Positions 1-11,684 of a stretch of 64,000 nucleotides of DNA are shown piece by piece. A program made the position numbers and the translations under genes. Positions within the stretch are counted from its first letter, which is position 1. The number at the start of each line of letters is the position of its first letter. Origin of the DNA: Amborella trichopoda (taxonomy: Eukaryota; Streptophyta; Magnoliopsida; Amborellales; Amborellaceae); NCBI RefSeq assembly GCF_000471905.2, contig NW_006499617.1, positions 2,320,491-2,384,490 on the forward strand. The letters run 5' to 3'. Below the pieces are notes generated by a model, which saw nothing but the letters and a program-made list of their open reading frames with translations, was not told where the DNA came from and searched no databases.

Positions 1-703
1 AACCCTCAAATTTTCAGTGAACCAGACGTAAGGATTTTCTACATCACATATACTTCCATTGCTCATTTCACATGCATAAATCCCCATGCATCCTTATGAC
101 TACAATGCAATGGTGATGGATCCACTTACCTAAACAGTAATGGTGTCTTCTCACAAACTTTTCTTGCACAGCTCACACTCACCCAACAATGGTTTCTCAC
201 CACTCTTTGCCATCCTTGCCTTAGAGAGAGACAGAGAGATGAAGGTAGAATGAGTGGCGTGGGTGAGAGGGTGACTGAATACTCATGCGATGGGGCAATG
301 GCCAAGTGGTGCTAATGGTTGGGCAAGTGGCATCCAAAGCACGACAAGTGGTAAACACTCTTCATGCACACCAGAGCCATGCGTTGCACCTTGTCCCTTC
401 TTTAGCTGGCGATTCCCACATGGAGTTGCCCATCCTTCAGCTCACGCTCGCACGTGGGGTTACCCCCTCTATCGCCGTGCGCCTTCCATCCTTCTCGTCT
501 ATCACCCTGTGCCTTTACTGCGCCTACCGCCGTGTGATGGCCTGCTCTGCTGCATGTGCCCATCCTGCCATGAACACCATCGTCGCACGACTCATACTGG
601 TGTGTGCTTCATCACCGCGTGGCGCTTCTCTTCTTCTATCGTCGTGCGACCCACACTCTATTTGCCTTGCACTCAACCTGCTGAGATAGTCTAGGTCCTT
701 ACA
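1..703 (-). mobile_element. V-type LTR, partial (sub-family B)
   Basis: This is the sense-start part of a long LTR read on the minus strand. It begins at 703 with TGTAAGGACC and runs off the window at base 1. It is closely similar to 10038-10883: both share the stretch around 'aaggattttctacatcacat', the GA tract and the run of 'catcaccgcgtg'-like words. The same layout, more diverged, appears in the solo LTR at 55562-58716, which fixes the boundary and orientation. Small ORFs across it on the plus strand are chance readings of LTR sequence. The other end and any target duplication lie outside the window. Confidence 0.6.
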
Positions 704-1500
704 CCCAACCGGGCGGGTGTATAATTCACAATAAATATTTGAAGTATTTTTGAGAATTTATCAGGTTTTTATCATCATTATAAAATTAGACAAAGGTATA
801 GTGAGATCTCAAGCTAATAAGTATAGGTATCAGAGTACTCCATTGGGTTAGTCCCGAATGATGTTTTGTCGAGTCTCAGATTGACCCAATAGACCTATGT
901 TCCACAGTCTAAAGCAGGGACACATAATTAGTTATATCAAAGCCGCTGACCCAGAACATCCGAGCATTCGGATCTCAATGGATTACTGGTGTACCCCTGT
1001 GGAACATGATCTAACTCAATTATAGGGGTCCTCTCAAAGCACATGTGCACTGACTCTTCCAAACTCGAATAATTCATTTGGAAGAGTGGCTTCCCGTATG
1101 AAATAAAAATTAACATACCATGCAATGATCTCGTGTCACGATACGGACTTATGTCCCATAAGTCTTGACCATTTCATACAGGTCGAATACCCAATAAGCA
1201 CTCGAGTTATATTTTTCTTGTTTGGATTCTCCAAGCCTTGGCCGATTGCAGCTAAACATGAGGCTAACCTATAAAATCCTGACTAGAAGGTGACCCTCAC
1301 ACCTCCTTGAGAAAATGCTTTCTCAACACGTGAACTCTCGATACCTCATGCGTACTCGAGGTAAAAGAATCTGTGCTCCATTTTGCAAGAAACTAAAGTT
1401 CAATCTCGTGGTCCATCCGTTAGAACTATCTGACCGATTTGGATGTAGTTCTTTAGGATAGAGCGGAACACCCTGCAACTGGCCAAGTCATAGCCCCTTT
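704..1500. other. Unassigned noncoding stretch with a PBS-like site
   Basis: No protein similarity is visible in any frame. At 826-835 the plus strand reads GGTATCAGAG, the core of the initiator-Met-tRNA primer site used by many plant LTR elements. This may be the remains of a plus-strand element whose 5' LTR survives only as 704-825. The rest is moderately AT-rich with no tandem structure I can see. Confidence 0.3.
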
Positions 1501-1639
1501 GTTGATGGTATTTTCACCAAGGGTTTTGGTCCTTTTGAATGCTTAATTCTTGTCTTTTGGGAACGCAGGGCGCTATCATCTCATGTTGACACATCATGTT
1601 GAATAGGACAGAAAGTCGCTCGAGAGGTAGCCTAGCTAG

Positions 1640-1870
1640 AGAAGAGTCATTAATGGATCCCTTGGGGACCATGACCATGTGGGAAGTTTCTGGGATCTTG
1701 AAAGCTTTTTTGAGGCCTTCTAGGTGGATCTGTTCATTTCAGATCAGAGCTTCAATGTGCTCTTTTACCTGAATGCAATCCTAGACTGGGTGTCCCACAC
1801 TCTGATGGTAGGCACAATATGTGGGGTTGTCAACAAGCTCTGCTTGCTCCGGCTTTTTAGCGTCAGGGAG
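1640..1870 (-). pseudogene. Tat-like gag fragment (zinc-finger region)
   Basis: On the minus strand this reads YCAYHQSVGHPV, a stop, DC, then EHIEALI, a stop and HLEGLKKAF, followed by ETSHMV. It aligns in order with the T1 gag segment at 27258-27420 (YCAYHWRINHPT, TIEALI, LEDLKKAFG, ASHA) and with T2 at about 51230-51100. The piece is therefore the Cys/His finger region of a Tat/Ogre-like gag. Two in-frame stops and the missing flanks show it is dead. It sits between unrelated sequences, probably as a recombination remnant. Confidence 0.65.
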
Positions 1871-2440
1871 TGTTGGAAATATGGCCTATCAAAGCCTAAA
1901 TTCTAGTAGTCTCTTACGCTCCCTGAAGCCAAAATGCCATTAGGCACCTTACCATCATCACAAAGTCAGGCCCTGCAATACGCTCATAGCAGGCACCTAA
2001 CTATCACAATCACAATATCAGCTAGGGTCATGTAGTATGCTCAAGAAACCTAGGAGCACTTGCTACTATCATACCATGTTTCACAAATCACATATTACTC
2101 AATACAAGATTGACCACGAGGGTCACAACATAAACACATATCACTTCAATCACATGGCATGTATTAGTTCTCATTAGATGGGGGAGGACACACCCCTCAA
2201 GCAAAGTTCCACACAGTTATCTTACTAAAAGGATCTCTATAGGATCCCCAATTAGTTGCACACAATTTAAGCACTGTCAAGCCATAAAAGTTAAAATTCT
2301 ATTAAACATGCCAAAATATGGCATTACAGCAACAGTGAGAGGAAACAAGGTCCAACAACATTTTAGATTTCGCATTACAATCAAAACACACTTCTAGATC
2401 TTTGAAGTCGAGGCCTTAAGTCCTTCCCCATCAAGTGCAA
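1871..2440. other. LTR-like remnant next to V gag
   Basis: There is no conserved coding sequence here. The part around 1930-2010 resembles the interior of the V LTR at 4370-4500: both have 'ggccctgcaatac' flanked by 'caccta/cacctta' and CTCATA words. This suggests a fragment of a V-type LTR. The frame leaving V gag runs into this block and stops near 2392, so the element loses its normal gag-pol continuation here. Confidence 0.35.
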
Positions 2441-2459
2441 AGACCCGACCCTGAGACTT

Positions 2460-3390
2460 GGGTTTGGGCTTCTTCTTCAATGTCGGGCAATCTCTAATCA
2501 GGTGGCCCGACTTGCCACAGTTGTATCATGCTTTTGTCTTTAGCCAGCACTTGAAAGCCACATGGCTCCGCTTCCCACAAGAGGTACAATGTATGAGCTG
2601 GCTCTGCTTATCATTGCCTAGGGAGATCTTTTGTGCCCTACCATTCCTTCGACTTTCCTTTTCTTGTGGACCCCTGAGGGTGGAGTCTCTGTCCTTCGCT
2701 TCTCCTTCCTCAATCGATCGTCATCACAATCTTTTTCCACTTTCCTTGCTAGATCCACCAATCGAGAGAAGGCCTTAAGATTGGTCTATAGAACTCTCCC
2801 CCTTATATCAGGCCTCAACCCTCTCTCGAACTTACCCGCTTTTCTAGCCTCTGTATTGATGATATGCGGTGCATATCGGGATAACTTTGAAAATTTGGTC
2901 ACATACTGATCAACGGTTAGATTCCTTTGTTGTAGTTCTATGAACTCAACCTCCTTCCTTTCTTTTATTGATTCAGGGAAATATTTTTTGTTTAAGGCCC
3001 CCAAAAATCCTTCCCAAGTTGGTATTATCTCATCCTCTTCCCAGGCCTGCTGGACCGAACGCCACCAATATTCTGTGTCCCCATGAAGGCACCTAATCTC
3101 AATTTTTCTCACCAGAGCACTGTAAAACTCCAAAAATCTTTTTGACTTGCATCAACCACCTCTCAGCTTTCTCTACACTTCCCTGCCCTAGGAAAGTTGG
3201 GGGTGTCAGCCTCTTAAACCTCTCTATTAGATTACTATCATTCTGTTATGGGGTAGGGGTGGATAGAGCTGACATCGACTCTTTCATGAATTGGGTGATG
3301 GCCTCCAAAGTTCTGCAAAATTCACAGAGGGCCTCAGTGTTGTAGTCGCTGGAACTCGCGTAGTAGCCACAAGGCCTCAGCATCTTCATC
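2460..3390 (-). pseudogene. V element gag polyprotein, decayed
   Basis: Structural capsid/nucleocapsid protein of a Ty3/Gypsy element, which would assemble the cytoplasmic particle that packages element RNA. The start at about 3390 (MKML) is chosen because it aligns with the R1 gag start at 18338: both continue to KESM, STPTP, IERF, LTPPTFLGQG or LAPPTFLGQG, and VEKAERW. The capsid core at 3090-2800 has YWW, TWEGF, KKYFPESIKERKEVEFIELQ, VDQYV, RYAPHI and KFERGL. Two CCHC knuckles lie at about 2588-2490. The first is intact (CTSCGKRSHVAFKC). In the second the first Cys codon is TGA. There is also a stop after STPTP and a frameshift near 3130. No protease or RT follows. It lies directly downstream of the PBS and the LTR at 3499-7330. 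Confidence 0.8.
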
Positions 3391-3482
3391 CTAGTCATAA
3401 GAACACCTAGTCACTACTCCATCCTAAAACCAATCTGAGGACACTCCTAAAAACTCCCTATGCCAAGGAACCTCTCCTGGCT

Positions 3483-3494
3483 GCTCCGATACCA
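3483..3494 (-). other. Primer binding site of the V element
   Basis: The minus strand reads TGGTATCGGAGC, 4 nt after the LTR end. This is one mismatch from TGGTATCAGAGC, the classic site matching the 3' end of initiator Met tRNA. It fixes the orientation and the inner LTR boundary at 3499. Confidence 0.8.
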
Positions 3495-4600
3495 TAATTG
3501 TCACGACCTCGCCCCCTGACCCCTACCGCCCCATACCGGAGGGAGACAGTGCGAGATCACGACCAGAGGTCGCGTACGTCCCTTAGGTGGGAGTGGCATC
3601 AACATGTGTTTAAAGTGCGGAATCATAGAAAACCACGAGAAATAAAACTAAAATCCACAAGAACCACAACATAAGCTGGATAGATTAAAACCAAAAGTCA
3701 TATAAATATACTGTCTTCAAAATTGTTTACAATATCCATCATATTACAATTCATCCAAGGCACCAAAGCCTATTAACAAAATTATAAAGCTTCACAAACA
3801 ACACTGTACGACCGAAGGCCAGCTGACACCTCAAAAAACAAGGAGATCCTCTCGTCGAGTGCGAGCCTTCAGTCCATCAAACACGATCACCGCCCGCTAG
3901 TCTTTGACCTGCAGTAATCAATCTACAAGGGAAGTAAAGGAATGAGCTAAAAAGCCCAGTAAGTAGATCATAGTATCATGCTTCGCTTCCTATGGATACT
4001 ACCTCACAACACAGATCAAGGTTCTGAACCATGCTCATAAAACATGAGTCATGCATTACAATTATGTCATGATTATAGGATGATGCTTTTCATGATAGAG
4101 CAGGCACAATATAAGATATCATAATTCTCGTTTGTTCAATACAGTAGTTATCATTCACATTCACAGTGCGAATAATGAATTTCATATGAATTAGTAGTTC
4201 AGAAAGACCTTTTAATCAGGAGTATCATCATATAAGTTTCTCAATATCACTCATTCATCCATAACTGAAAATGTTTTATAGTATACATAGTTATCACAAT
4301 GGGGCATACTCTCACTTCATAATAAAGCATATTTTCATCACATAGCACTCACAAAGTCAGATAGTGCATTACACCCCAGGGCATGCACCTTACTGACATC
4401 AAACACACAGGCAGGCCCTGCAATACTCTCATATCACTCTAGGTGATGCAATATACACAAAGCATGCACCTCACTAGCATCGATCACACAGGCAGGCGCT
4501 GCAATACTCTCAAAGAAAGCACCCACTCATATCAATGTTTGATCATGCGATATGCCCAAAGCATGCCAAAGAGTTCTCATAGCATTCATCATTCCAGTCA

Positions 4601-4832
4601 CACTACCAATGGGTGACCCATTGTGTAGTGGTCAATATCACATCTGCTCACACATTCACAGTATGCCAATGGTTACATATCACCTCATGCACATTCAGAA
4701 GTCACATATTCTAGTATAGTATACCCCACTACCAATGGAGGACCCATTGCATAGTGGTCTTATAACAGATATCAGTTTTACATATAACAGAGTCAGAATA
4801 CTCACTTCCAATGGAGGACACATTGCGTAGAG
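4601..4832. repeat. Dyad-symmetric units in LTR A
   Basis: Three copies at about 4601-4631, 4726-4757 and 4801-4832 have the form CACTACCAATGG, a short spacer, then CCATTGyrTAGTGG. Each could fold as a hairpin. The third copy is degenerate. The same dyad recurs in R-type LTRs at 19487-19592 and 38441-38543. Confidence 0.7.
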
Positions 4833-4879
4833 GTCAGATAGCAGTATTCATATAGCAAAATTAGATAGTATCATTGTCA

Positions 4880-5175
4880 CATATTGGCGGTGTTAATATC
4901 ACAGAATAGCAGTATCAATATCACAGAATTATAGTATCAATATCACAGAATGACAGTCTCAATCTCACAGAATGCCAATATCAGCATTACATTTTAACAA
5001 TATCAGATTCACAGAATAACAGTGTCCATTTCACAAAATAACAGTATCAGATTCACAAAATAACGGTGGCCATATAACAGAATAACAATATCAGATTCGT
5101 AGAATAATGGTGTCCATATCCCAGAATAACAGTACCAGATTCATCGAATAATGGTGTTCAAATCACAGAATGAGT
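4880..5175. repeat. Short-unit tandem repeat in LTR A
   Basis: Imperfect units of about 21 bp alternate between 'cacagaataacagtgtccat' and 'cacagaataacagtatcaga' types. They correspond to the array at 57160-57600 in the solo V LTR on the opposite strand. Confidence 0.7.
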
Positions 5176-6768
5176 GTTACAGCTGCAATTTCAAGTCGTG
5201 ACATCTGGTCGTAAATAGGGTCATAACTTTTGATTCGTTTGGAATTTGAAGATGGTTCCAAAACCAATTTTACACTAGGCACACCTATCTTTCAAATCGG
5301 GTGGTTTGAAAACAATTTGACCTTGTTTGGCCCCTCAAACATTCAAAAGAACAGAGATATTTCATCTGAAATCTGTTGTACAGTGAAGGCAGTGACATGT
5401 CTTTAAAATTTACTCCATAACTCACAATCAAGAAGAAATTCCAAAAAGTGCTAAACATGTGATTTCAAGTAAAACATTACAAATGGCAGTGGTTTGAAAG
5501 AAAATGGATCTCATTTGTGCAGTCAAAACCCTTGACATCAGAGACATAAGTTCTGTGTTTTTACCAAAACTGTCCACAATAATCTATTGGCATGTTTCGA
5601 AGTATAACTTTTCATAAATAAATAATCAGAGAAGGATGTGAACATAAACATTAAACTACGCTCAGAAATATTTCCAATGGCAATGGTTTTGCATCATTTG
5701 GACTTCAATTGCTTAGTCAAACGCTCAGTACAATAGAAGTAACAATTCTGGAAATTATCACAATCTGCTAACAATAACATACATGCACAAATTGAAGTAC
5801 AACTTCCAAACTATTAAGAATCGCAGCTAAACTAAAACACCAAAATTAAAGTAGACTAAAAAATCTTTCCAATGGTGTAATTTTAAGCAATTCGGATATC
5901 ATTTTCTTGGTCAAATCTCATTACAAAGACATGCAGATTCCTTGGAAAATCACAGTACAGCCATGGCATGCATCAAAGAGCACTCCAATAATTCTAATCT
6001 ATAACAGATAACAACGTGAGACCTTTTCTATTATGAACTAGACTCTCATAAGTATCATTCCACAGAATTTCAAGATCCACAAGAATGATAACAGTGCCCT
6101 ACTTGTGATACAAAGAGGGCCAATTTGCTAGAAAACAGAGTACATACATGCAATCCTATTATCTTCTCACAATTTCTAAACACTCTCATGCCAAATATCA
6201 TGCTTCACTTATGCTCACAACATACATACATATTCATGCTTCACCCTAGGAATACATAATAGCATAATCTACTTACCTTGTGCACCAATGGTGATCCTAA
6301 ATCCTCCACACAGCTCACTCTTCAAGCTTCTCAATAGTGGGCACAAGGGCTGGAATCTCTAAGGGTTCAAAGGGAGAAAAACGTGGGGTAGAGAATGAGA
6401 GAGCTCGGAGAGCTGGGTGATAAATGGGTAAGGAGAAGGGGAAGGAGAGTTGGCAGCTAGCCACCTCCAAGTGTCATAGGGAGGGCAGCAAGTGGCACAA
6501 GGAGGAAGAAAACAAGAAGAGGGAAAAGAAAAAGGGAAATAAAAGAGGGAAAAGAGGTAGTCCCTCATGGACTACCCTACTCCAACAGTCCCGGTAGTCT
6601 AGTCACAACACTCGTGGCGGTACATGCACAGTGCCGACCTCTCTTCGTGCACGACATTGGCCTCCCTCTTCATGCACGGTGCTACCTCTGGTTCACACAC
6701 GACGTTACTTCTCTTTATGCACAGTATTAGTCCAGTTTGCACGCGACGTTGCCTCTTGCACATGGGGC

Positions 6769-6980
6769 GATGCCTCAGACGACAGTGCTCCAAGTTCAGG
6801 TACGGAGATGACTCAGACGACATTGCTCCAAGTTCACGCGCGGTGATGCCTTAGACGGTGTTGCTCCAAGTTCACATGCGGTGACGCCTCAGACGGCAAT
6901 GCTCCAAGTTCACACGCGGTGATGCACAGACAGCGCTGCCCCGAGGTCAGGAGCGGTGACGTCTCAGACGACATTGCCTC
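6769..6980. repeat. 38-bp minisatellite in LTR A
   Basis: About five and a half units of 38 bp start near 6769, 6807, 6845, 6883, 6921 and 6958. Each is built on 'cctcagacgacattgctcca' followed by 'agttcacgcgcggtgatg'. Flanking sequence (6600-7250) carries looser copies of the cgcacggtgatg-type word. Confidence 0.75.
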
Positions 6981-7330
6981 TTATGCTCGTGGTGAAGCTA
7001 CCTTATGCATGCAATGTTAATCCTTAAATTCATGCACGACGTTATTCTTCTTCACGCACGGTGATACTCAGTTTCATGCATGGCATTAGTCTCTTTCACG
7101 CACACCCTAGCTCTATTTCACTTGCGGCGATAACCCTTACATGCGATAACCCTTACATTCACGCGCAACGCTACCTCTTCTTTACCCAGAAGACGTTATG
7201 CTCCTTTCACACGCAGCGATAGCCTTATGCATGCAGCATTAGCCTACTTCCTTAGCGCTGGGCATAAGCATCCTTAACTCATCCCCATTGCTGTGAGTGT
7301 CTTAAGTCCAGGAAAATTGGGGTCCTTACA

Positions 7331-7476
7331 TCTTCGCTTGCAATCTTAGCATTCGACAAAGATACCCTGGAAGCTAGAGTCGAAGAGAGGTGAGCATCTT
7401 CTCTCGAACGTTTGGCCAAAGGAAGCTCCACTGAAGAGCCACCTATTTTTGCACCAACGTCCTTCTCTGAGACCAT
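7331..7476 (-). pseudogene. Possible ORF start cut by LTR A
   Basis: I do not recognise this protein. A minus-strand ATG at 7476 opens 49 codons (MVSEKDVGAKIGG..., rich in Ser/Lys/Glu) that run unbroken until the exact V LTR border. Upstream on the same strand lie a pyrimidine-rich leader and a TATA-like TTATTTATAA about 200 nt before the ATG. It could be the first coding segment of a gene or the gag start of another retroelement, broken by insertion. The 3' remainder is not in the window. Chance is a real alternative for so short an ORF. Confidence 0.2.
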
Positions 7477-7479
7477 GAT

Positions 7480-9530
7480 GGATAAGTAAAGAAGCTCCCT
7501 TCGTAAAAAGAAGGGTAATTTTCATTATTTTCTTGGACCACCAAAACCAGGCAAACAGAAGAAAGGAAGATGTAAAAACAGAAAAAGAACGATGAAGACC
7601 GCAACTCTTCTTCTTTCTATCTAGGACAAATGAGCCCTTCTTGAAATTAAGAGAGGTCTCTCCCCGTCCTACTTATAAATAAGAAAACAAGGAAGAAGAA
7701 TCGTGCGGAGAAACTGGTAGCTAGACATACATCCCAATCGCAGGGGAACACCAAGCAACAAGGAAAGAGAAACACCCTGTGGAAAGAAGCTCACGAAGCA
7801 TCACACGTGCGAAATGTCACAAAGCTCAGAGGTACGACAATACTGAGATGCACGCGCATTAAAAGATGCCGCATGAACGAGGTTTAATGATGCTCATCCC
7901 AAAGAAGAGAAGCGATGTAGTAATCGAAGCATGCCGTCAAACTCAAGTCATGGCCCTCCTTCGTCCACGACACATCCAAAGAAACGGCTCCTGCAGACTA
8001 GGCCAAACGCCACTTAGGTAAGTAAGCACCCTACCTCGGATTACTCTAAGGGACATATCACTCCTTTGCGTATTCCGACACACATTCACACACCCACAAG
8101 CAAAGAGGGCTTCAATACTCTTGCTACTTACACACTCGAAATGAAAAAAAAAAAAGGAGACATTTAAGTCGTCCGAACGGGGCAAGACATCCCCTGCTAA
8201 GGAAAAAGAAGAAAAGAAGAAAAGCGCTGAAAAAAATGAAGAAAAGGAGAAAACATCCAAGCAGAAAAGAAAAAAAGGAAGATTCTCATTCATGAAAAAA
8301 AGGGAAATACAAGTCTCTGTTACAATGAGGTCATCCTCCATAAAGCAAAAAGGGAATACAAGTCTCTGTTACAAGGGAGAAAAGATTGCTTTTACAAAAC
8401 TGATATGAAAAGATACTTCGATTTCCTCAAGGCACAAATGATCGATCGACCCTGTTGTAAAGGAATTGAACACCAAAGAGTCAAAGACATCACTCCACAA
8501 GATGCAGGATCCTTTGCGCTATGGACAGCTTGGAATACTTAGATATAAGGACTTCCCTTTTACAAGTGATGAGGCTGCGACCTGCCTATCCAAGTAGCCA
8601 TCTCCAAGGAGCAACCTCATTCTTCCTTAACAAGGCCTTAGTTCTCCCTTAACAAGGCCTTAGAAAAACAAAAGGGACTTCTTGTTCCTTTTCACAACAA
8701 AGTGAAGGTGAAAAAGGAGAGCTATCCAAAGAAGGCTAGAACACTATACCCCTATTTTATAACAGATGACTCATCCAAGCATCAGACAACGAACACGACC
8801 AAACTCCCCATTTGGTCGATCTTCACCATTAAATGGATGGCTGAGTCAAAAGCTTCAACCCATCCTCGAAAGAACGAGAACGGATATAAGTTCGACAACG
8901 ACTGACGTTGGGCACACGGTGACAAGCATCCTTCCCCAGCTCCCAAGAGCGTGAAAATAACTAGAGGGCTCAAGCCCTCCATCAAGAAGATGACTTATTT
9001 GCCAAGCCTCTTGGAGCAAGCTCAACTCTAAACAAGCAAAGGAAAGTTTCATGTGCTGTATTTATGCCCAAATGCCCCCTTTTATAAAGAAAATTGCAAG
9101 CTTGCCATAAAAAGCGCCTGCCATTTCCCGAAAAATACGCCTCGTATAACTACATCGACACATGTCATCAAACGACGCTCCGACTACTCAAACAGTCGAC
9201 GTCTTCGTCACCACGCCTTCTAGGCACCATTATCACCAGATCACGATGCAGATTTCACGTCGACGTTTCACCTGCCAGAAACATCACCTCACCAATGGAA
9301 GGCTTACTGCACCTTTTCGAATTCCATCTCCTTCGACTATGTGTCACCAACGGGCAGCGAGCCCTCCAAAGTAAACGGTCAAATGCAGGACTCTCGTCCG
9401 GGCTTTCCCTCAACAACCCTCGCTGCATGTGCAATGGTGAGTACGACCTTGAAGTCACGGGCAAAAGTACCTCAAAAAGGGAAGCTAGTGGAAACCATCA
9501 CGGTGGCACCACTCCTAACTCTAGCGAAAA
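7480..9530. other. Unassigned intergenic or element-derived stretch
   Basis: No domain is visible on either strand. Local structure includes a repeated phrase 'aatacaagtctctgttacaa' at about 8307 and 8355, and a 22-bp tandem duplication of 'ccttaacaaggccttag' at about 8633-8664. A TTTATAAA word is present at about 9081. ORFs crossing 8700-9810 have repeat-like composition and no conserved motifs. Confidence 0.3.
7673..7682 (-). promoter_or_regulatory. TATA-like box upstream of the 7476 ORF
   Basis: The minus strand reads TTATTTATAA, about 200 nt before the ATG at 7476, with a CACGTG-like word further upstream at about 7804. The surroundings are noncoding. It could equally be the promoter of an unrecognised LTR. 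Confidence 0.25.
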
Positions 9531-9539
9531 CCCGGAAAG

Positions 9540-10037
9540 GGCACTTGAAGCAAATATCTGGCCTCAGCGCCCCCCTCCAAAATTTTCGACCTCAAATCCA
9601 CCTAACAAATTTTATTTTTTTTGCCTCAGTGCTACCCCACAAAATAAAAAAATCAAGCCTCAGCGCCGCCCTCCAAAATTTTTGGCCTCAATGCCACCCC
9701 AAGAAAATAAAATTCTGACCTCAGTCTCGCCCTCCAAAAATCTAGCCTCAGCGCTGCCCTTCAAAATTTTCGACCTCAATGCCACCCCCCATAAAAACAA
9801 AATTCAGGCGTAAGTGCCGCCCTAAAAAGTTTCAGGCCTCAGTGTCACCCCACCAAAAATGAAAATTCAGGCCTCAGCGCTGCCCTCCAAAAATCTCAGG
9901 CCTCAGCGCCGCCCCCACAAAAACAAAATCCAGGCCTCAGCGTCGCCCCCACAAAAACAAAATTCTAGCCTCAACGTCCCCCTCCAAAAATTTGAAGCCT
10001 CAGCGCCGCCCCGCAAAAACAAAATTCCTGCCTTAAC
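9540..10037. repeat. Minisatellite with GGCCTCAGCGCC core
   Basis: About 12-15 imperfect units of 33-45 bp run across this block. Each has CCTCAGCGCC(G/T)CCC followed by CAAAAA and AAAATTC. The array ends exactly where the partial V LTR homology begins, and the phrase 'aacc(c/t)caaatttt' there also opens the window at base 1. The copy at 1-703 may therefore follow a similar array outside the window. The 239-codon plus-strand reading across it is an artefact of the repeat. Confidence 0.8.
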
Positions 10038-10259
10038 GCAACCCCAAATTTTCAATGAAGAAGGCATAAGGATTTTCTACATCACATATGCTTCCATTGC
10101 TAATTCACATGCATAAATCTCCATGCATCCTTATGAATACAATGTAATGGTGATGGATCCACTTACCTGATCAGTAAGGGTGCCTTCTCACAAACTCTTC
10201 TTGCTTAGCTCACACCCACCCAAAAATGGTTGCTCACCAATCTTTCCCAACCTTGCTTT

Positions 10260-10314
<55 letters not shown>

Positions 10315-10883
10315 AAGAGTAGAGTAGNNNNNNNNNNNNNNNNNNNNNNNNNNNNNNNNNNNNNNNNNNNNNNNAGAGAGAGAGAGAGATGAAGGAAGAA
10401 TGAGTGGCATGGGTGAGACGGTAGCTTAAGTACTCATGAGATGGGGCAGTGGCCAAGTGGCACCCAAAGCACGACAAGTGGCGAAAACTCTTCATGCACG
10501 CCAGAGCCATGCGCTGTGCCTTGTCCCTTCTTCAACCAATGATGCCCACACGGCGTTGCTCATCCATCAGCTCACGTGGGCACGCGGCGTTACCCCCCCT
10601 TCTTTCGTCGCGCGCACCTTCTCTCCTTAGCGTCTATAGCCGTATGCCTTCACTGCGCCTATTCACTATGTGCTCGCCTGCTCTGTCATGCATTCCTAGC
10701 ACCGTGTGCCTTTCCTATGCTTACCTACCATGAACACCATCGCCGCACGACCTATCACCGTGCGACTCACACTGTTGTACGCCCCATCGCCGCTCGACTC
10801 TTCTGTCCTTCTATCACCACGCGACCCACAATCTATTTATCCCGTCATGCACTCAACCGACATAGATAGTCCGGGTCCTTACA
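10038..10883 (-). mobile_element. V-type LTR, partial (second sub-family B copy)
   Basis: The sense start is TGTAAGGACCCGG at 10883 on the minus strand. It follows 1-703 closely over its whole length, including the GA tract (here interrupted by an assembly gap) and the 'catcaccgcgtg'-type words. The sense end (GGTCGTGACA) is missing and replaced by the minisatellite, so the LTR is truncated or belongs to a variant. There is no coding content. Confidence 0.6.
10263..10392. repeat. (GA)n microsatellite with assembly gap
   Basis: About 48 bp of GA dinucleotides are followed by N at 10328-10374 and more GA. The matching site in 1-703 is a short GAGAGAGACAGAGAG tract near 224, so the tract has expanded here and probably broke the assembly. 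Confidence 0.9.
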
Positions 10884-11680
10884 CAAGCCTCTTCCACGAA
10901 AGAGAAGAAAGGAGGCCTGGGACCATGGGCGCCGTAGTCTTCAGAAGGACATCTCAACTCCCCGCAGAGAGAACTCGGTCACGTGAAAGCTGATATCGAG
11001 CAAGGGACACTTTTGGGAAGAGAACCCAAGTGAAAGATGACAAACAACATTCGAGCAAAAAAGAGAAAGGCATGAAACCCAAGGTCACAACAATAAAAGC
11101 AAAAAACTCCCCATCGTCAGAAATCCCTTTTTCGACAATCACCAAAAGTTCAAGAAACAATGCCAGAAGCAAGTCAAACCTGTTGCAAAAACACTCGAAA
11201 AAGACCTTCCCCAGACTTGCAAACAACACAGGGACACCGCAGATCAGAGAAAGAAACCATCGAAGAGTTCATAAGACCAATCGAGTACCTCCAATCACGA
11301 AGGAGATTGCTGTAAAATAATAAAAAACAGGACAAAAACGATTGCAAGAAATCAAACATCAAGAATATAACAATAAATCAGCCCATCTCATACTGCAAGT
11401 ATCTGGGAAAAACTCTCGATGTTCTGATAATGGCGACGGGCTCCTCATAGAAGGACAAGTTTATCATTTGTGCCAAAGAGTTTTAAGGAATTTTTGTCAT
11501 TGTACTCAATTTCGGGACTTTTCAAAGAAAAATGGAAAGAAATAGTATGATGGAGTCCGTGCCATTTCGACAGCCTTACGGCATCTCCTTGACAAGGGAC
11601 TCTTCGTACATATGTTATAATAAAGAAAGAAAAGGGGGTGAGATAGAGAAAAGAAGAAAACTGAGAATGATGGATTGATT
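10884..11680. other. Unassigned stretch
   Basis: The sequence is A-rich on the plus strand and lacks recognisable domains. Minus-strand readings near 11229-10954 are hydrophobic low-complexity translations with no family match I can name. It lies between the partial V LTR and the repeats leading into the T-family LTR, and may be a diverged part of that LTR. Confidence 0.3.
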
Positions 11681-11684
11681 TGAA

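Larger units (their letters stand above)
3499..7330 (-). mobile_element. 5' LTR of the V element (LTR A, about 3.8 kb)
   Basis: Read on the minus strand, the LTR starts TGTAAGGACCCC at 7330 and ends GGTCGTGACA at 3499, giving TG...CA ends. The PBS follows directly. The internal order matches the solo LTR at 55562-58716 in opposite orientation: sense-start minisatellite, short-unit repeat and dyads near 4600-4830. At about 3832 bp it is very long for a plant LTR. It contains no gene. Its outer flank (7331-7335, tcttc) cannot be checked for a duplication because the partner end is not identified. Confidence 0.75.

Noticed and set aside
285-694. Two overlapping 134-codon ORFs near the window start
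   Set aside because: They fall in the V LTR and are not preserved in the close copy at 10436-10869.
704-1500. Possible host gene or endogenous pararetrovirus piece
   Set aside because: No RT, movement-protein or coat-protein motif and no splice-consistent ORF could be read; only a PBS-like word is seen.
9094-9813. 239-codon plus-strand ORF
   Set aside because: Its second half is a direct translation of the GGCCTCAGCGCC minisatellite, and no domain or conserved start is visible.
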